This document shows positions 8,566-17,767 of a stretch of 64,000 nucleotides of DNA, in pieces (within the stretch, counting starts at the first letter, position 1; every line of letters begins with the position of its first letter). Below the pieces are notes generated by a model. That model was not told where the DNA came from and did no database searches. It worked only from the letters and a program-made list of their open reading frames with translations. Made by a program: the position numbers and the translations under genes. The DNA comes from Comamonas odontotermitis (GTDB taxonomy: Bacteria > Pseudomonadota > Gammaproteobacteria > Burkholderiales > Burkholderiaceae_C), in contig NZ_CP083451.1 in NCBI RefSeq assembly GCF_020080045.1, forward strand, positions 2,294,001 to 2,358,000, read 5' to 3'.

Positions 8566-9372
8566 ATGACTGCCATTCCCTCCTCTGACGACGCCCTGGT
8601 TCTGTATGGCCAGCGCTTTCAAAGCCGGCTGCTGCTGGGCACCTCGCGCTACCCATCGCCTGCGGTGCTGGAGGCCGCAGTCGCCCGCGCCAGGCCAGCC
8701 ATGGTGACTGCATCGCTGCGCCGCCAGGGCAGCAATGCGGCAGAGACCGGCAGCGACTTCTGGGCCCTCCTCAAGCGCCTTGAGGTGCCTGTGCTGCCAA
8801 ACACCGCAGGCTGCATGCGCGTGCAGGAGGCGATCACCACCGCGCAGATGGCGCGCGAGGTGTTCGAGACGCCGTGGATCAAGCTGGAGCTGATCGGTGA
8901 CGACTACACCTTGCAGCCCGATACGCTCAACCTCGTCGAAGCGGCCTCCATCCTGATCAAGGACGGCTTTCAGGTGTTGCCCTACTGCACCGAAGACTTG
9001 GTGCTATGCCAGCGCCTCGTCGACGTTGGCTGCCAGGCCGTCATGCCCTGGGCAGCGCCCATCGGCACGGGCCGTGGCCCCGTCAATCCATACGCAATGC
9101 AGGCCTTGCGCGAGCGCCTCAACGTACCGCTGATCTGCGATGCCGGCCTGGGCCTGCCCAGCCACGCCTGCCAGGTGATGGAATGGGGCTTTGACGGCGT
9201 GCTGCTCAACACCGCCGTGGCGCTGTCGCAAGACCCTGTCGCCATGGCTGGTGCCTTTGCCGACGCCACGGCAGCGGGCCACGCCGCCTTCCGGGCAGGA
9301 GCCATGCAAGCGCAGGACACGGCCCAACCCAGCACGCCGGTGCTGGGCACGCCTTTCTGGCACAACGCCTGA
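8566..9372 (+). CDS. thiG: Thiazole synthase
   Basis: Condenses deoxyxylulose 5-phosphate, dehydroglycine and ThiS-thiocarboxylate into the thiazole phosphate. A 268-residue TIM barrel. The Schiff-base lysine lies at about Lys106 in [16 protein letters not shown], and the motifs [17 protein letters not shown] and [12 protein letters not shown] are all conserved. Length is normal. Third gene of thiOSGE; start chosen at the ATG after the repeat. Confidence 0.95.
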   Translation: MTAIPSSDDALVLYGQRFQSRLLLGTSRYPSPAVLEAAVARARPAMVTASLRRQGSNAAETGSDFWALLKRLEVPVLPNTAGCMRVQEAITTAQMAREVFETPWIKLELIGDDYTLQPDTLNLVEAASILIKDGFQVLPYCTEDLVLCQRLVDVGCQAVMPWAAPIGTGRGPVNPYAMQALRERLNVPLICDAGLGLPSHACQVMEWGFDGVLLNTAVALSQDPVAMAGAFADATAAGHAAFRAGAMQAQDTAQPSTPVLGTPFWHNA

Positions 9373-9422
9373 ATGGATGGCTGATAGCGCCTGCCAGATC
9401 AGCGAGAAATACCCCAATCACC

Positions 9423-10340
9423 ATGACCGCCAGCCCCATCGCCCAAGCCATTCTTGATGTTCATCAAGCAGATTTTGCGGACTTTCCACCGCAGCCCGCA
9501 CCAGCACTGAAGCACGCGCAGCAGCAGGACACCGTATATGCAGGTGCAGTTGCGGCCTGCAGCCAGTTGGGCTTCATCGCCATCGATGCAGATTGCATTG
9601 CCAAGGCTTGGTCCGCGCAAAGCCAGCGGCTCGGTGTGTTCGACGCCCACGCCTGGCCCACAGCCGCTGCAGATTTTGGCCTGCAGCTGCGTACAGAGGC
9701 GGGTGCCTTTGTTGCCTGCCCCGAGCAACTGGGCCTGTACGCCGTGCTGCCCACTGCCCAATGGGTCGGCCGCATGGCGCATGCCGGCGTGCCCACCGTG
9801 CAACTGCGTTTCAAATCGGAAGATACCGCAGCAGTGGAGCGCGAAGTCAAGGCTGCGGTGGAGGCCGTCAAGGGCACGCCCGCCCTGCTCTTCATCAACG
9901 ACCATTGGCGCCAGGCCATCGCAGCGGGTAGCTACGGTGTTCACCTGGGTCAGGAAGACCTCGATGCACTCAGCAGCGCCGATCTGACCGCCCTGCGCGC
10001 CAGCGGTGTGCGCCTTGGCGTCAGCACCCACGGCTACGCCGAGATGGTGCGCGCCAGCCAGGCGCAGCCCAGCTATATCGCCATGGGGGCGGTATTTCCC
10101 ACCACGCTCAAGAAAATGGCCACCGTCCCGCAAGGCCTGGCGCGCCTGATGCGTTATGCCGCCCTGACGCGCGGCTACCCGCAGGTGGCGATTGGCGGCA
10201 TTGGCGCTGCGCAGTTTGCACAGGTGCTGGAGAGCGGCGTTGGCTCCGTCGCGGTGGTGCGCGCCATCGTCAATGCGGACAATCCAGAGAAGGCTGCAGC
10301 CGAGTTGATGGCCTTGATGCCGCAGCGCTACACCACGTAA
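9423..10340 (+). CDS. thiE: Thiamine-phosphate synthase with N-terminal extension
   Basis: Joins HMP-PP and thiazole phosphate into thiamine phosphate. The family domain begins only near residue 103 (LGLYAVLPTAQWVGRMAHAGVPTVQLRFK) and continues through LLFINDHWRQAI, GVHLGQEDL, LGVSTHGYAE, YIAMGAVFPTTLKK and VAIGGIGAAQ. The protein has 305 residues against about 210 for E. coli ThiE, so about 100 extra N-terminal residues remain unassigned. Those residues have normal codon use and no obvious motif. It overlaps the convergent 144-residue ORF by 13 bases. Confidence 0.9.
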   Translation: MTASPIAQAILDVHQADFADFPPQPAPALKHAQQQDTVYAGAVAACSQLGFIAIDADCIAKAWSAQSQRLGVFDAHAWPTAAADFGLQLRTEAGAFVACPEQLGLYAVLPTAQWVGRMAHAGVPTVQLRFKSEDTAAVEREVKAAVEAVKGTPALLFINDHWRQAIAAGSYGVHLGQEDLDALSSADLTALRASGVRLGVSTHGYAEMVRASQAQPSYIAMGAVFPTTLKKMATVPQGLARLMRYAALTRGYPQVAIGGIGAAQFAQVLESGVGSVAVVRAIVNADNPEKAAAELMALMPQRYTT

Positions 10341-10762
10341 AGCAGCGCCGCATCGCGCCGCCCGGCAGCTGCCTGCAAAAACGCACGCAGCTCGGCCTGC
10401 AGGCGCACCAGCTGGCGCAGCGTTTCCAGCTGATTGCCTGCAGCACCGCGCGCCACAAGTGCCTGCACACGCTGCGAGAACACGCCCGCATCCAGCGCCC
10501 GCAGGCGCTGCACGCCATCTTCCACCCTGTCGGCCGGCCACACCCAGCAATGCAAGGCGGGCGTGCCTTCCACAGGCACGCCATCTGCCAGTTCGGGCAA
10601 TACCTCCATCAGCTGCTGCCACAGCGGGCCCATCTGCATCAAGGCATTGGGGCCTGCCTGGATTGCGCTGCGCTGAAGGTAGGGATCGATGCTGGCGGGC
10701 TCGATCAGGAAGCCGCGCAGGTCATAGCGGCTCACGGCATACAGCAGGCCTTCATCCGTCAT
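10328..10762 (-). CDS. Hypothetical protein, 144 residues
   Basis: Not recognised. A mostly helical, Leu/Ala-rich soluble protein starting MTDEGLLYAVSRYDLRGFLIEP, with no signal peptide or membrane segment. Its ATG overlaps the stop of the TM2-TPR gene by four bases (ATGA), so the two are co-translated and probably work together. The 3' end overlaps thiE on the other strand by 13 bases. Codon use matches the neighbours. Confidence 0.7.
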   Translation of the reverse strand: MTDEGLLYAVSRYDLRGFLIEPASIDPYLQRSAIQAGPNALMQMGPLWQQLMEVLPELADGVPVEGTPALHCWVWPADRVEDGVQRLRALDAGVFSQRVQALVARGAAGNQLETLRQLVRLQAELRAFLQAAAGRRDAALLYVV

Positions 10763-12312
10763 GCGGGCACCTCGCCAGCCACGGCCTGCACCGCCTGTTG
10801 GGCCGCAGCAATGGATTTTTTCATGGCGGCAATTTGGGAAACATTGTCAGGATCACACACCTGGTAGAGCAGCAAGGCTGTTTGCAGATGCGCAAGGCGC
10901 GCTGCCGGTTGACCCACCTCGGCCATGAAACCGGCAAAAACCTCATAGGCACGTGCGGCTGCCAGCGAATAGCCTCGGTAGCTGCGGTGCTGAATGCGCA
11001 GCGATTGCTCGATCAGTGCCTTGACCCTGGCAGGCTGGTGGCGCACCGAGAATGCGGCATAGCGAGTCAGTACATCGGAGACGGCCTCGCTGTCTTCCAT
11101 CACATCTCCCATCGCGATGATGTGCTCGTGGGCACTGGCCCAGCATTCCGACGCGCCGGAGACATCGCCTGCGCGCTCGAAATTGAGCGCCAGCCGCTGC
11201 AGCAAACCACAGACCTGGGGGCCGCTGCCTGCGCTCCGCGTGACCAGCGCCAGCGCCTGGCGGTAGTAGCGCGTGGCCTCGGCCGTATCGCCCTGGGCAA
11301 AGGCCAGATCGCCCAGCTTTTCCATCGCCTGGCGTTGCAGCGGCTCCGGCACAGGGCCATGGCCAGAGGACTTGCCATCGACCTGACCGGCCAGTTGCAG
11401 CAGCAGCTGGCCGTGGGCCTGCACCTGCGCGGTCTGGCCCAGGTTGTGCGCAATTTCCATGGCATTGAGCAGGTGTGCAGCCAGATCGGGCGCATCCACT
11501 GCCTTGGCGGACTGGCGCAGCGCAATGATCTGCGCGCACAGCGTGGCGGCCTGCTGCCAGTCGCCTGAGCGCATCAGCGCTTCATACTGACCGGGCTGCA
11601 CCTGCATGGCTGGGGCGCCCGGCTGGCTTTGCAGCGGCGGGTTGCGCAAGCGGTCGAGCCAGCCCTGGGCCTGCTGGGTTTGCACCGACAGGTGCGCAAA
11701 CGGAGCTGCCAGGTGCACGCCCATCTGCAGTTTCTTGCGTGCTCCCTCCAGGTACTGGGTCTGGTAGAGCACCATGCCATGGAGCAGATAGGCTTCGGCG
11801 AGGTGCGGATCGTACTGCGGGCGGCGGCTGCGCTGCTGCAGGTACTGGACGAGGCGCTCTGCCGCTGTATGCGCCCCTTTGGGATGGTTGTCCTGCAGCG
11901 TCTGGGCAATCTGCTTCTTGGTCAGTTGGATGGCACGGGTTTTCTTGTGTGCATCGGCTTCATCACGGGAAGGTGCAGCCTCCTTCACGGCGGCTGCCAG
12001 CGGTGCGGCTCGCACAAGTGGCTCGCCGCCGGAATCCACAAACCCGGCCAGCTGGGTATCCATCTCCTCTTCTACCCTGAAGTAGTCATGCAGCCAGAAG
12101 CCATCATGGCCCAGCCACAGGAGAATGGGGCCCAGCAGATAGGGGGCGTAGGACGCCCAACTGCCGCCCCAGATCCACAGCCCCACCATCAGCACCGTCA
12201 ACAGGAGCTGCACCGTGGCGCTTGCATAGCGCTGCAGATAAAAGCGGTGCGCGCCCGCCCAGCCTGCCCCGATCAGCAAGCCATAGGCCAGACGCGCTTG
12301 TTTTTCCCCCAT
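10759..12312 (-). CDS. TM2-domain protein with TPR-like helical repeats
   Basis: About 517 residues. The N-terminus has the TM2 signature (LAYGLLIGAGWAGAHRFYLQR), followed by two membrane segments (VQLLLTVLMVGLWIWGG and APYLLGPILLWLGHDGF). The remaining 400 residues are soluble helical repeats of TPR character, for example AEAYLLHGMVLYQTQYLEGARKKL and RQAMEKLGDLAFAQGDTAEATRYYRQAL. It is probably a membrane-bound scaffold facing the cytoplasm. The ATG at 12312 was chosen for the GAGGGG eight bases upstream; a TTG start 12 codons earlier is unlikely. Function unknown. Confidence 0.78.
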   Translation of the reverse strand: MGEKQARLAYGLLIGAGWAGAHRFYLQRYASATVQLLLTVLMVGLWIWGGSWASYAPYLLGPILLWLGHDGFWLHDYFRVEEEMDTQLAGFVDSGGEPLVRAAPLAAAVKEAAPSRDEADAHKKTRAIQLTKKQIAQTLQDNHPKGAHTAAERLVQYLQQRSRRPQYDPHLAEAYLLHGMVLYQTQYLEGARKKLQMGVHLAAPFAHLSVQTQQAQGWLDRLRNPPLQSQPGAPAMQVQPGQYEALMRSGDWQQAATLCAQIIALRQSAKAVDAPDLAAHLLNAMEIAHNLGQTAQVQAHGQLLLQLAGQVDGKSSGHGPVPEPLQRQAMEKLGDLAFAQGDTAEATRYYRQALALVTRSAGSGPQVCGLLQRLALNFERAGDVSGASECWASAHEHIIAMGDVMEDSEAVSDVLTRYAAFSVRHQPARVKALIEQSLRIQHRSYRGYSLAAARAYEVFAGFMAEVGQPAARLAHLQTALLLYQVCDPDNVSQIAAMKKSIAAAQQAVQAVAGEVPA

Positions 12313-12818
12313 CCCTGCATCCCCTCTCTTCACCCCGGCCGGAGCCAATGGGCGGATTTCTGGATTCTTATCGGCAGCATTCCTGGGTGAGGCGCACTGG
12401 TGCTGCGCACCGACAGGCGATTGCCACTATAGGAAGTATAGCAATTGCCCATCCATGGACCGCATCCGATCGCGCAACTGTGCACGCGCAGCGACAGCTA
12501 TCAAGTTCGTAGCAATTTTGATCGTGTTCGGCACACAACAGCCATGCGCGATTCTGCGCAAACAGGCGATTTTCGGTTGCAAAGGCTCCAAGGAGCATGC
12601 AGCGGCCCTGAATGCGTGCGCTGATGCGTACCCATCTGCGCTCAACCGCCCTCATCTGCACGAGCCTTCACGGGTGCGCCCCATGGAGCCATCCCGTCTT
12701 CCGGGACGGCGGCCGGGTACAGCCCGGTTGCGGCCCGCTCGCAGTTCTATTTTTGAGAAAAAACAACTCCAGCACACCACTGGCAGGCGCTGATAGCTAT
12801 AAAATATATAGCAATCAG
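12313..12818. other. Intergenic region with repeat fragments
   Basis: About 500 bases with no supported gene. It holds a reverse copy of the hairpin repeat at 12749-12815 and a partial one at about 12425-12525 (TATAGCAATTG ... AGCTATCAAGTTCGTAGCAA). Small open frames here show no family match and overlap these repeats. Confidence 0.45.
12749..12815 (-). repeat. Comamonadaceae-type intergenic hairpin repeat, reverse copy
   Basis: Read leftward it begins TTGCTATATATTTTATAGC, then TATCAGCGCCTGCCAG, and ends in a T-rich stretch. This is the same order of elements as the copy at 8494-8553. It lies just past the dusA stop codon and could serve as its terminator. Confidence 0.5.
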
Positions 12819-13835
12819 TTACGCACCGGCCAGTTCGATTGCTTCCACCGAGCGGCCAGGCTTGGTGCGCGCCAGTTGCATCACTTCGTGCGGAGGCAAG
12901 GTTTTGAGGCGATGGTCGCTCCACACCTGGCGCCAGCGGCGTGCGCCCGGCATGCCCTGGCGCAGGCCCAGCATGTGGCGGGCGATGCTGTACCAGTGCG
13001 TGCCATGGGCAGCGGCTTCGCGCTCCATGTAGCGCACCATTTCTTCTTCCACCGATTCGCGCGTGGCGTCGCTGGCTGGGTCGCCGTAGTACAGCGCGTC
13101 CCAGCGGGCAAGCCACCAGGGGTTGTGGTAAGCCTCACGGCCCACCATCACGCCATCTACCTGCGCCAGCTGCGCGGCAGCGGTTTCGTCATCGGCAATG
13201 CCGCCGTTGATGGCAATCGTGAGCTCGGGGAAGTCACGCTTGAGCTGCGCCACCACGTCATAGCGCAGCGGGGGAATCTCGCGGTTTTCCTTGGGAGACA
13301 ACCCCTTGAGCCAGGCGTTGCGCGCGTGAACGATGAACACCTCGCAGCCCGCGTCGGCCACGGTTCCGACAAAATCGCGCACAAAATCGTAACTCTCCAC
13401 CTTGTCGATACCAATGCGGTGCTTGACGGTGACCGGCATATCCACCGCATCGCGCATCGCCTTCACGCAATCGGCGACCAGGTCCTTCTCGTTCATCAGG
13501 CAGGCGCCGAACGCACCGCGCTGCACCCGCTCGCTGGGGCAGCCGCAGTTGAGGTTGACCTCGTCGTAGCCCCATTCCTGCGCCAGCCTGGCGCACTGGG
13601 CCAGATCGGCAGGTTCGCTCCCCCCCAACTGCAAGGCAACAGGGTGCTCTTCATCATTGAAGCGCAGGTGCCGGGCCACATCGCCATGGATCAGGGCGCC
13701 GGTCGTCACCATCTCGGTATAGAGCAAGGTGTGGCGCGTGAGCAGGCGGTGCAGGTAGCGGCAATGGCGGTCAGTCCAGTCCATCATCGGCGCCACACTC
13801 ATGCGCCAGGGGCTGTGTTTTGGGGATTCGGTCAT
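12819..13835 (-). CDS. dusA: tRNA-dihydrouridine(20/20a) synthase
   Basis: Reduces uridine 20/20a in the tRNA D-loop using FMN and NADPH. The N-terminal motif SVAPMMDWTDRHCRYLHRLL is DusA-specific. The NLNCGCPSERVQRGAFGACLM block carries the catalytic Cys of the family, and the FMN-phosphate region INGGIADDETA and VMVGREAYHNPW are conserved. About 338 residues. The ATG at 13835 (MTESPKHSPW) was preferred over a longer upstream frame that adds an unconserved basic leader. Confidence 0.93.
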   Translation of the reverse strand: MTESPKHSPWRMSVAPMMDWTDRHCRYLHRLLTRHTLLYTEMVTTGALIHGDVARHLRFNDEEHPVALQLGGSEPADLAQCARLAQEWGYDEVNLNCGCPSERVQRGAFGACLMNEKDLVADCVKAMRDAVDMPVTVKHRIGIDKVESYDFVRDFVGTVADAGCEVFIVHARNAWLKGLSPKENREIPPLRYDVVAQLKRDFPELTIAINGGIADDETAAAQLAQVDGVMVGREAYHNPWWLARWDALYYGDPASDATRESVEEEMVRYMEREAAAHGTHWYSIARHMLGLRQGMPGARRWRQVWSDHRLKTLPPHEVMQLARTKPGRSVEAIELAGA

Positions 13836-13991
13836 GGTGTCAGGCAGCCCGGGCGCAGATCTTCTACCCGGGCGCAAAGCCTTTGCATGCCTGAAAGCCG
13901 GTCTCGGCAGCATGCATTGGCGAATGATTGGTAATGCGCCATTTTAATTTAGACGGGCTCTGAAGCCACAACAGCGCCGTAATGACCGCTT

Positions 13992-14300
13992 AGAACGTGT
14001 TTACGATCTCTACGCTGCCGCGTTGGAGTGCAATCGGGATGAGTTCGAAGCGATGGGACGCAGCTTGCACCGGGGTGCAAGCAAGGGCCAGCGCGCAGAA
14101 ATCGCCCGATTTCACTCCAACCCGTAGGGACAGTGGGTTTGGGGACGCCCGGTTAGGGGCGGTTTGCGTCGTTGCAGCGCTTGCCAATAGCAGGCTATTG
14201 GCTGCGCACTGCGCCGCTAGGCGCGCCCCTCGCATCCCATCCCTAGCCGGGCGCCCCGCAAAGCCGCTGTCGCGGCGCGAGGAGATCGTAAACACGTTCT
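13992..14300 (+). mobile_element. MITE-like element, copy 2 (309 bp)
   Basis: Bounded by perfect 19-bp inverted repeats (AGAACGTGTTTACGATCTC at the left, its complement at the right). The interior matches the 6600-6884 copy almost throughout, plus about 25 bases lost there (GCCGCTAGGCGCGCCCCTC and nearby). It has no transposase capacity. The open frame that crosses it runs in phase into the next gene, but that gene has its own Shine-Dalgarno and start, so the fusion is probably fortuitous. Confidence 0.78.
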
Positions 14301-14356
14301 TACACGGCACCACCTGCCCCGGCATACACTGCAGCGAGCGCTATAGGAGGAAAACC

Positions 14357-14971
14357 ATGGACACCTCACGCATGATGGTCATGTGCCAACCGTCTGACCC
14401 GGTGCTCAGCCGTATGAGCAACGCCATCGACCAGCGAGGCTTGCGCGAGTTTCTGGGAGCGCGCATGTTCCCCGAGTGCAACTGGCACCAGACGCTGTGC
14501 GGCCCCTACCCCGCCTGCCTTGCCACAGAGCGGGCACTGGAGCGCGCATGCGATGCAGCGCTGGCCGCGCGAATGCGGGCTTTCCGGTTGCGGCTGAACC
14601 GCATTCGCGGCGAGCACAGGCCTGCTGGAGAGCGCACGCACTGGTCCTTCCTGTGTCAGGGGCGGCCCAGCGAGTTTGATGATTTGCTCCGATGCTTGCA
14701 GACCAAGGTACAACCAGACCTGCCTCCGGACACAGGGCATACGCCCCATGTCACCATCAGCTACCGGGCGCCGGCCCCCTTGGATACGCTACGCATTCAG
14801 CCCATTGATTGGCTGATCCAGCAGATTTTGCTGGTGGTACGGCAAGGCACAGGCAATGGCTGGCGCTACGAGGTGCTGCAAAGCTGGGAATTGCCCGTCA
14901 TGCCTGCCAACGAGTGCCAGCTCGAGCTGTTTGCACCGGTTTGCACCACAGTGGACCCACCCAGCCCATGA
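14357..14971 (+). CDS. 2H phosphoesterase / 2'-5' RNA ligase-like protein
   Basis: A 204-residue protein with the two H-x-T motifs that define the 2H (LigT) superfamily: HQT near residue 45 (NWHQTLCG) and HVT near 134 (TPHVTISYRA). Such enzymes act on 2'-5' or 2',3'-cyclic phosphodiester RNA ends. Start chosen at the ATG behind a strong TAGGAGG. Only 56 bases separate it from the MITE-like element, which may therefore influence its promoter. A shared bidirectional terminator follows. Confidence 0.75.
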   Translation: MDTSRMMVMCQPSDPVLSRMSNAIDQRGLREFLGARMFPECNWHQTLCGPYPACLATERALERACDAALAARMRAFRLRLNRIRGEHRPAGERTHWSFLCQGRPSEFDDLLRCLQTKVQPDLPPDTGHTPHVTISYRAPAPLDTLRIQPIDWLIQQILLVVRQGTGNGWRYEVLQSWELPVMPANECQLELFAPVCTTVDPPSP

Positions 14972-15008
14972 AAAAGCCGCCGCAGTGCCTGGCACTACAG
15001 CGGCTTTT
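14972..15008. terminator. Bidirectional terminator
   Basis: AAAAGCCGC pairs with GCGGCTTTT around an inner AGTGC/GCACT stem. A-rich on the left and T-rich on the right, it can end both the rightward 2H phosphoesterase and the leftward liv operon. Confidence 0.85.
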
Positions 15009-15028
15009 GGCGTAACACCCTTCTGAGA

Positions 15029-15739
15029 TCAACCGCCCAGGTAGGCCTTGCGGATATCCTGGTTGCGCAGCAGATTGACGCCGCTGTCCTCCAGCGTGAC
15101 CCTTCCGGTCTCCAACACATAGCCCCGGTCGGCGATCTGCAATGCCTGGTTGGCGTTCTGCTCCACCAGAAACACTGTCACCCCTTGCTCGCGCACGGCC
15201 TTGATGATCTCGAAAATCTGCGCAATGATGAGCGGCGCCAGCCCGAGCGTGGGCTCATCCAGCAGCAGCAGGCGTGGCTTGCTCATCAGCGCACGACCAA
15301 TGGCCAGCATCTGCTGCTCCCCGCCCGACATGGTGCCGGCGCGCTGCTCGGCCCGCTCCTTGAGGCGCGGGAACAGGCCATACACATAGTCGATTCCCTG
15401 TGCAATCTCGTCCTTGCTCAGAAAGAAGGCGCCCATCTGCAGGTTCTCCACCACCGTCAGGTCTTTGAAGACCCGGCGGCCTTCCGGCGAGACGGCAATG
15501 CCCTTGCGCATGATCAGGTGCGACGACTGGCCCACCAGTTCCTCGCCCTCGAACTTGATGGAGCCGCTCGTCGCGCGTGGATTGCCGCACACGGTCATCA
15601 GCAAGGTGGTCTTGCCCGCGCCGTTGCTGCCGATCAGCGAAACGATCTCGCCCTGGTTGACATGCAGACTCACATCGTTGACTGCACAGATCGCACCGTA
15701 ATGCGTGCTGATATTCTTGATTTCCAACATCGGCTGCAT
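15029..15739 (-). CDS. livF: Branched-chain amino acid ABC transporter ATP-binding protein LivF
   Basis: A cytoplasmic ATPase subunit of a LivFGHMK importer. The Walker A motif is SLIGSNGAGKTTLL, the ABC signature MSGGEQQMLAIGRALM and Walker B LLLLDEPTLGL. About 236 residues, the usual length. The ATG at 15739 overlaps the livG stop by one base (TGATG), so translation is coupled. Last gene of the leftward operon. Confidence 0.93.
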   Translation of the reverse strand: MQPMLEIKNISTHYGAICAVNDVSLHVNQGEIVSLIGSNGAGKTTLLMTVCGNPRATSGSIKFEGEELVGQSSHLIMRKGIAVSPEGRRVFKDLTVVENLQMGAFFLSKDEIAQGIDYVYGLFPRLKERAEQRAGTMSGGEQQMLAIGRALMSKPRLLLLDEPTLGLAPLIIAQIFEIIKAVREQGVTVFLVEQNANQALQIADRGYVLETGRVTLEDSGVNLLRNQDIRKAYLGG

Positions 15740-16506
15740 CACGACTCTCCCAGGTACGCCTTGATCACGCGTTCGTCATTGCGGATCGCCTCCGGCACAC
15801 CCAGTGCAATCGGCTTGCCATATTCCATCACCAGGATGCGCTCGGACACCCCCATCACCAGACTCATGTCATGCTCAATCAGCAACACGGTGACACCATA
15901 CTCCTTGCGCAGCTGGTCGATCAGGTGCTGCAATTCCACCTTCTCCTGCGGGTTCAGGCCCGCGGCTGGCTCGTCCAGCATCAAGAGCTTGGGGTTGGTA
16001 ATCATGCAGCGCGCAATCTCCAGCCGCCGCTGGTGGCCATAGGCCAGATTGCCCGCCTCCCGGTTGGCAAAGGCCCGCAGGCCCATCACGTCGAGCCAGT
16101 GCGCGGCATTGGCCTTGGCTCCCTCTTCCGCCGCGCGGTAGGCCTTGGTCTTGAACAGCCCCGAGAGCAGATTGCGCTTGACCTGCTGGTGCTGTGCCAC
16201 CAGCAGGTTCTCCATCACCGTCATGCCCTTGAACAGGCGCACGTTCTGAAAGGTGCGCACCACGCCATGGTTGGCCACGGCGTGGCTGGGCAGGCCCGCG
16301 ATGGACTGCCCGTTGAGCGTGATGGCCCCTTCGGTCGGTTTGTAGAAGCCACTGATGCAGTTGAACACCGTGGTCTTGCCCGCGCCGTTGGGGCCGATGA
16401 TGGCGAATATCTCTTGCTGCTTGACGTCCAGCGCCACATGGTCGACAGCCAGCAGGCCGCCGAAGCGCATGCACAGACCGTCCACTTTCAACATGGTTTG
16501 ACTCAT
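15739..16506 (-). CDS. livG: Branched-chain amino acid ABC transporter ATP-binding protein LivG
   Basis: Second ATPase of the importer. The Walker A motif is IIGPNGAGKTTVFN and Walker B LLMLDEPAAGLNP; the signature region LAYGHQRRLEIARCM has the LivG-type replacement of the canonical LSGGQ. About 255 residues with the LivG C-terminal extension (GVPEAIRNDERVIKAYLGES). The ATG at 16506 follows AGGGAGAAG; a GTG two codons upstream is less likely. Confidence 0.93.
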   Translation of the reverse strand: MSQTMLKVDGLCMRFGGLLAVDHVALDVKQQEIFAIIGPNGAGKTTVFNCISGFYKPTEGAITLNGQSIAGLPSHAVANHGVVRTFQNVRLFKGMTVMENLLVAQHQQVKRNLLSGLFKTKAYRAAEEGAKANAAHWLDVMGLRAFANREAGNLAYGHQRRLEIARCMITNPKLLMLDEPAAGLNPQEKVELQHLIDQLRKEYGVTVLLIEHDMSLVMGVSERILVMEYGKPIALGVPEAIRNDERVIKAYLGES

Positions 16507-16543
16507 AAACACTTCTCCCTGTTTGCGTTATCCGTGTTTACGG

Positions 16544-17767
16544 TCACTTCAACTCTTCGTGGTGGCGCTTCATCGGGAACAGGCCCTGCGGACGCCACAC
16601 CATCATCAGAATCATCACCAGGCCGAAGATCAGCATGCGGTACTCGGAGAACTCGCGCGCAAACTCGGGCAATACCGTGATCAGAATCGCCGCAACAATC
16701 ACGCCCAACTGCGAACCCATGCCACCCAGCACCACAATCGCCAGGATCAGCGCAGACTCGATGAAGCTGAACGATTCGGGGCTGACGATGCCCTGGCGTG
16801 CGGCAAAAAACGCACCACCGAAGCCCGCAAACATGGCGCCCAAGGTAAAGGCCGACAGCTTGATCTTCGTGGGGTTCATGCCCAGCGATTTGCAGGCCAC
16901 CTCGTCCTCACGCAATGCCTCCCAGGCACGACCAATCGGCATGCGGATGAGACGGTTGCTGATCCACAAAGTGACCAGGGCCAGAATCAGCGCCAGCAGA
17001 TACAGGAAGATCACCATGTGCATGGTGTTGAACTCGAAGCCCAGGAACTGCTGCAAGGTCTGCGTACCTTCCTTGGAGGCCGTGCGCGTCAGCTCAAAGC
17101 CCAGCAGCGTTGGCTTGGGGATGTTGGAGATGCCATCGGGCCCGCCGGTAAAACCCACCAGATTGACCAGCAGCAGCCGGATGATCTCGCCAAAGCCCAA
17201 GGTCACAATGGCGAGGTAATCGCCACGCAGCCGCAATACGGGAAAGCCGAGTACAAAGCCGAACAGCGCGGCAGCGGCGCCCGAGAACGGCAGCGCTTCC
17301 CAGAACGACCACCCCGCCCAGTGGAACAGCAAAGCATAGGTATAGGCGCCCACGGCGTAGAAGCCGACAAAGCCCAGATCCAGCAGGCCCGCAAAGCCCA
17401 CCACGATGTTCAGGCCCAGGCCCAGCATCACGTAGATGAGCGCCAGGGTAGCAATATCGACCGCATTGCGGCCACTGAAGAAGGGCCAGACGATGGCTGC
17501 CACGATCACCAGCCACAACAAGGTGGTGCGGGTGCCGTGCTTCATCGCAGGCAGGCTTGGCGCCTTGATATGCGCCATCTGCTTGGCCAGAAACGGCTTG
17601 ATGAGCTGCAGCACCAGCACGATCACAAAGCCCCAGATCACCAGGTTCCAGTGCGGCTCGATGTAATTGCGTGTGCCTTTGCGCTCCAGGTGCAGGCCGA
17701 AGATGGGCAGCACCACCAGCGCCGCCAGTACGGCGGAAATCAGTGCATTCTTGAAATTCGCTTTCAT
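16544..17767 (-). CDS. livM: Branched-chain amino acid ABC transporter permease LivM
   Basis: Inner-membrane permease of 407 residues with about ten hydrophobic segments. The LivM core is recognisable as [28 protein letters not shown] and [21 protein letters not shown], and the EAA-like loop as [21 protein letters not shown]. Two extra N-terminal membrane segments precede the core, as in many betaproteobacterial LivM proteins. The start overlaps the livH stop by one base. Confidence 0.93.
   Translation of the reverse strand: MKANFKNALISAVLAALVVLPIFGLHLERKGTRNYIEPHWNLVIWGFVIVLVLQLIKPFLAKQMAHIKAPSLPAMKHGTRTTLLWLVIVAAIVWPFFSGRNAVDIATLALIYVMLGLGLNIVVGFAGLLDLGFVGFYAVGAYTYALLFHWAGWSFWEALPFSGAAAALFGFVLGFPVLRLRGDYLAIVTLGFGEIIRLLLVNLVGFTGGPDGISNIPKPTLLGFELTRTASKEGTQTLQQFLGFEFNTMHMVIFLYLLALILALVTLWISNRLIRMPIGRAWEALREDEVACKSLGMNPTKIKLSAFTLGAMFAGFGGAFFAARQGIVSPESFSFIESALILAIVVLGGMGSQLGVIVAAILITVLPEFAREFSEYRMLIFGLVMILMMVWRPQGLFPMKRHHEELK

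Noticed and set aside
15185..16042. 285-codon rightward frame over livF/livG
   Set aside because: Antisense shadow of two clear ABC ATPase genes in GC-rich DNA.
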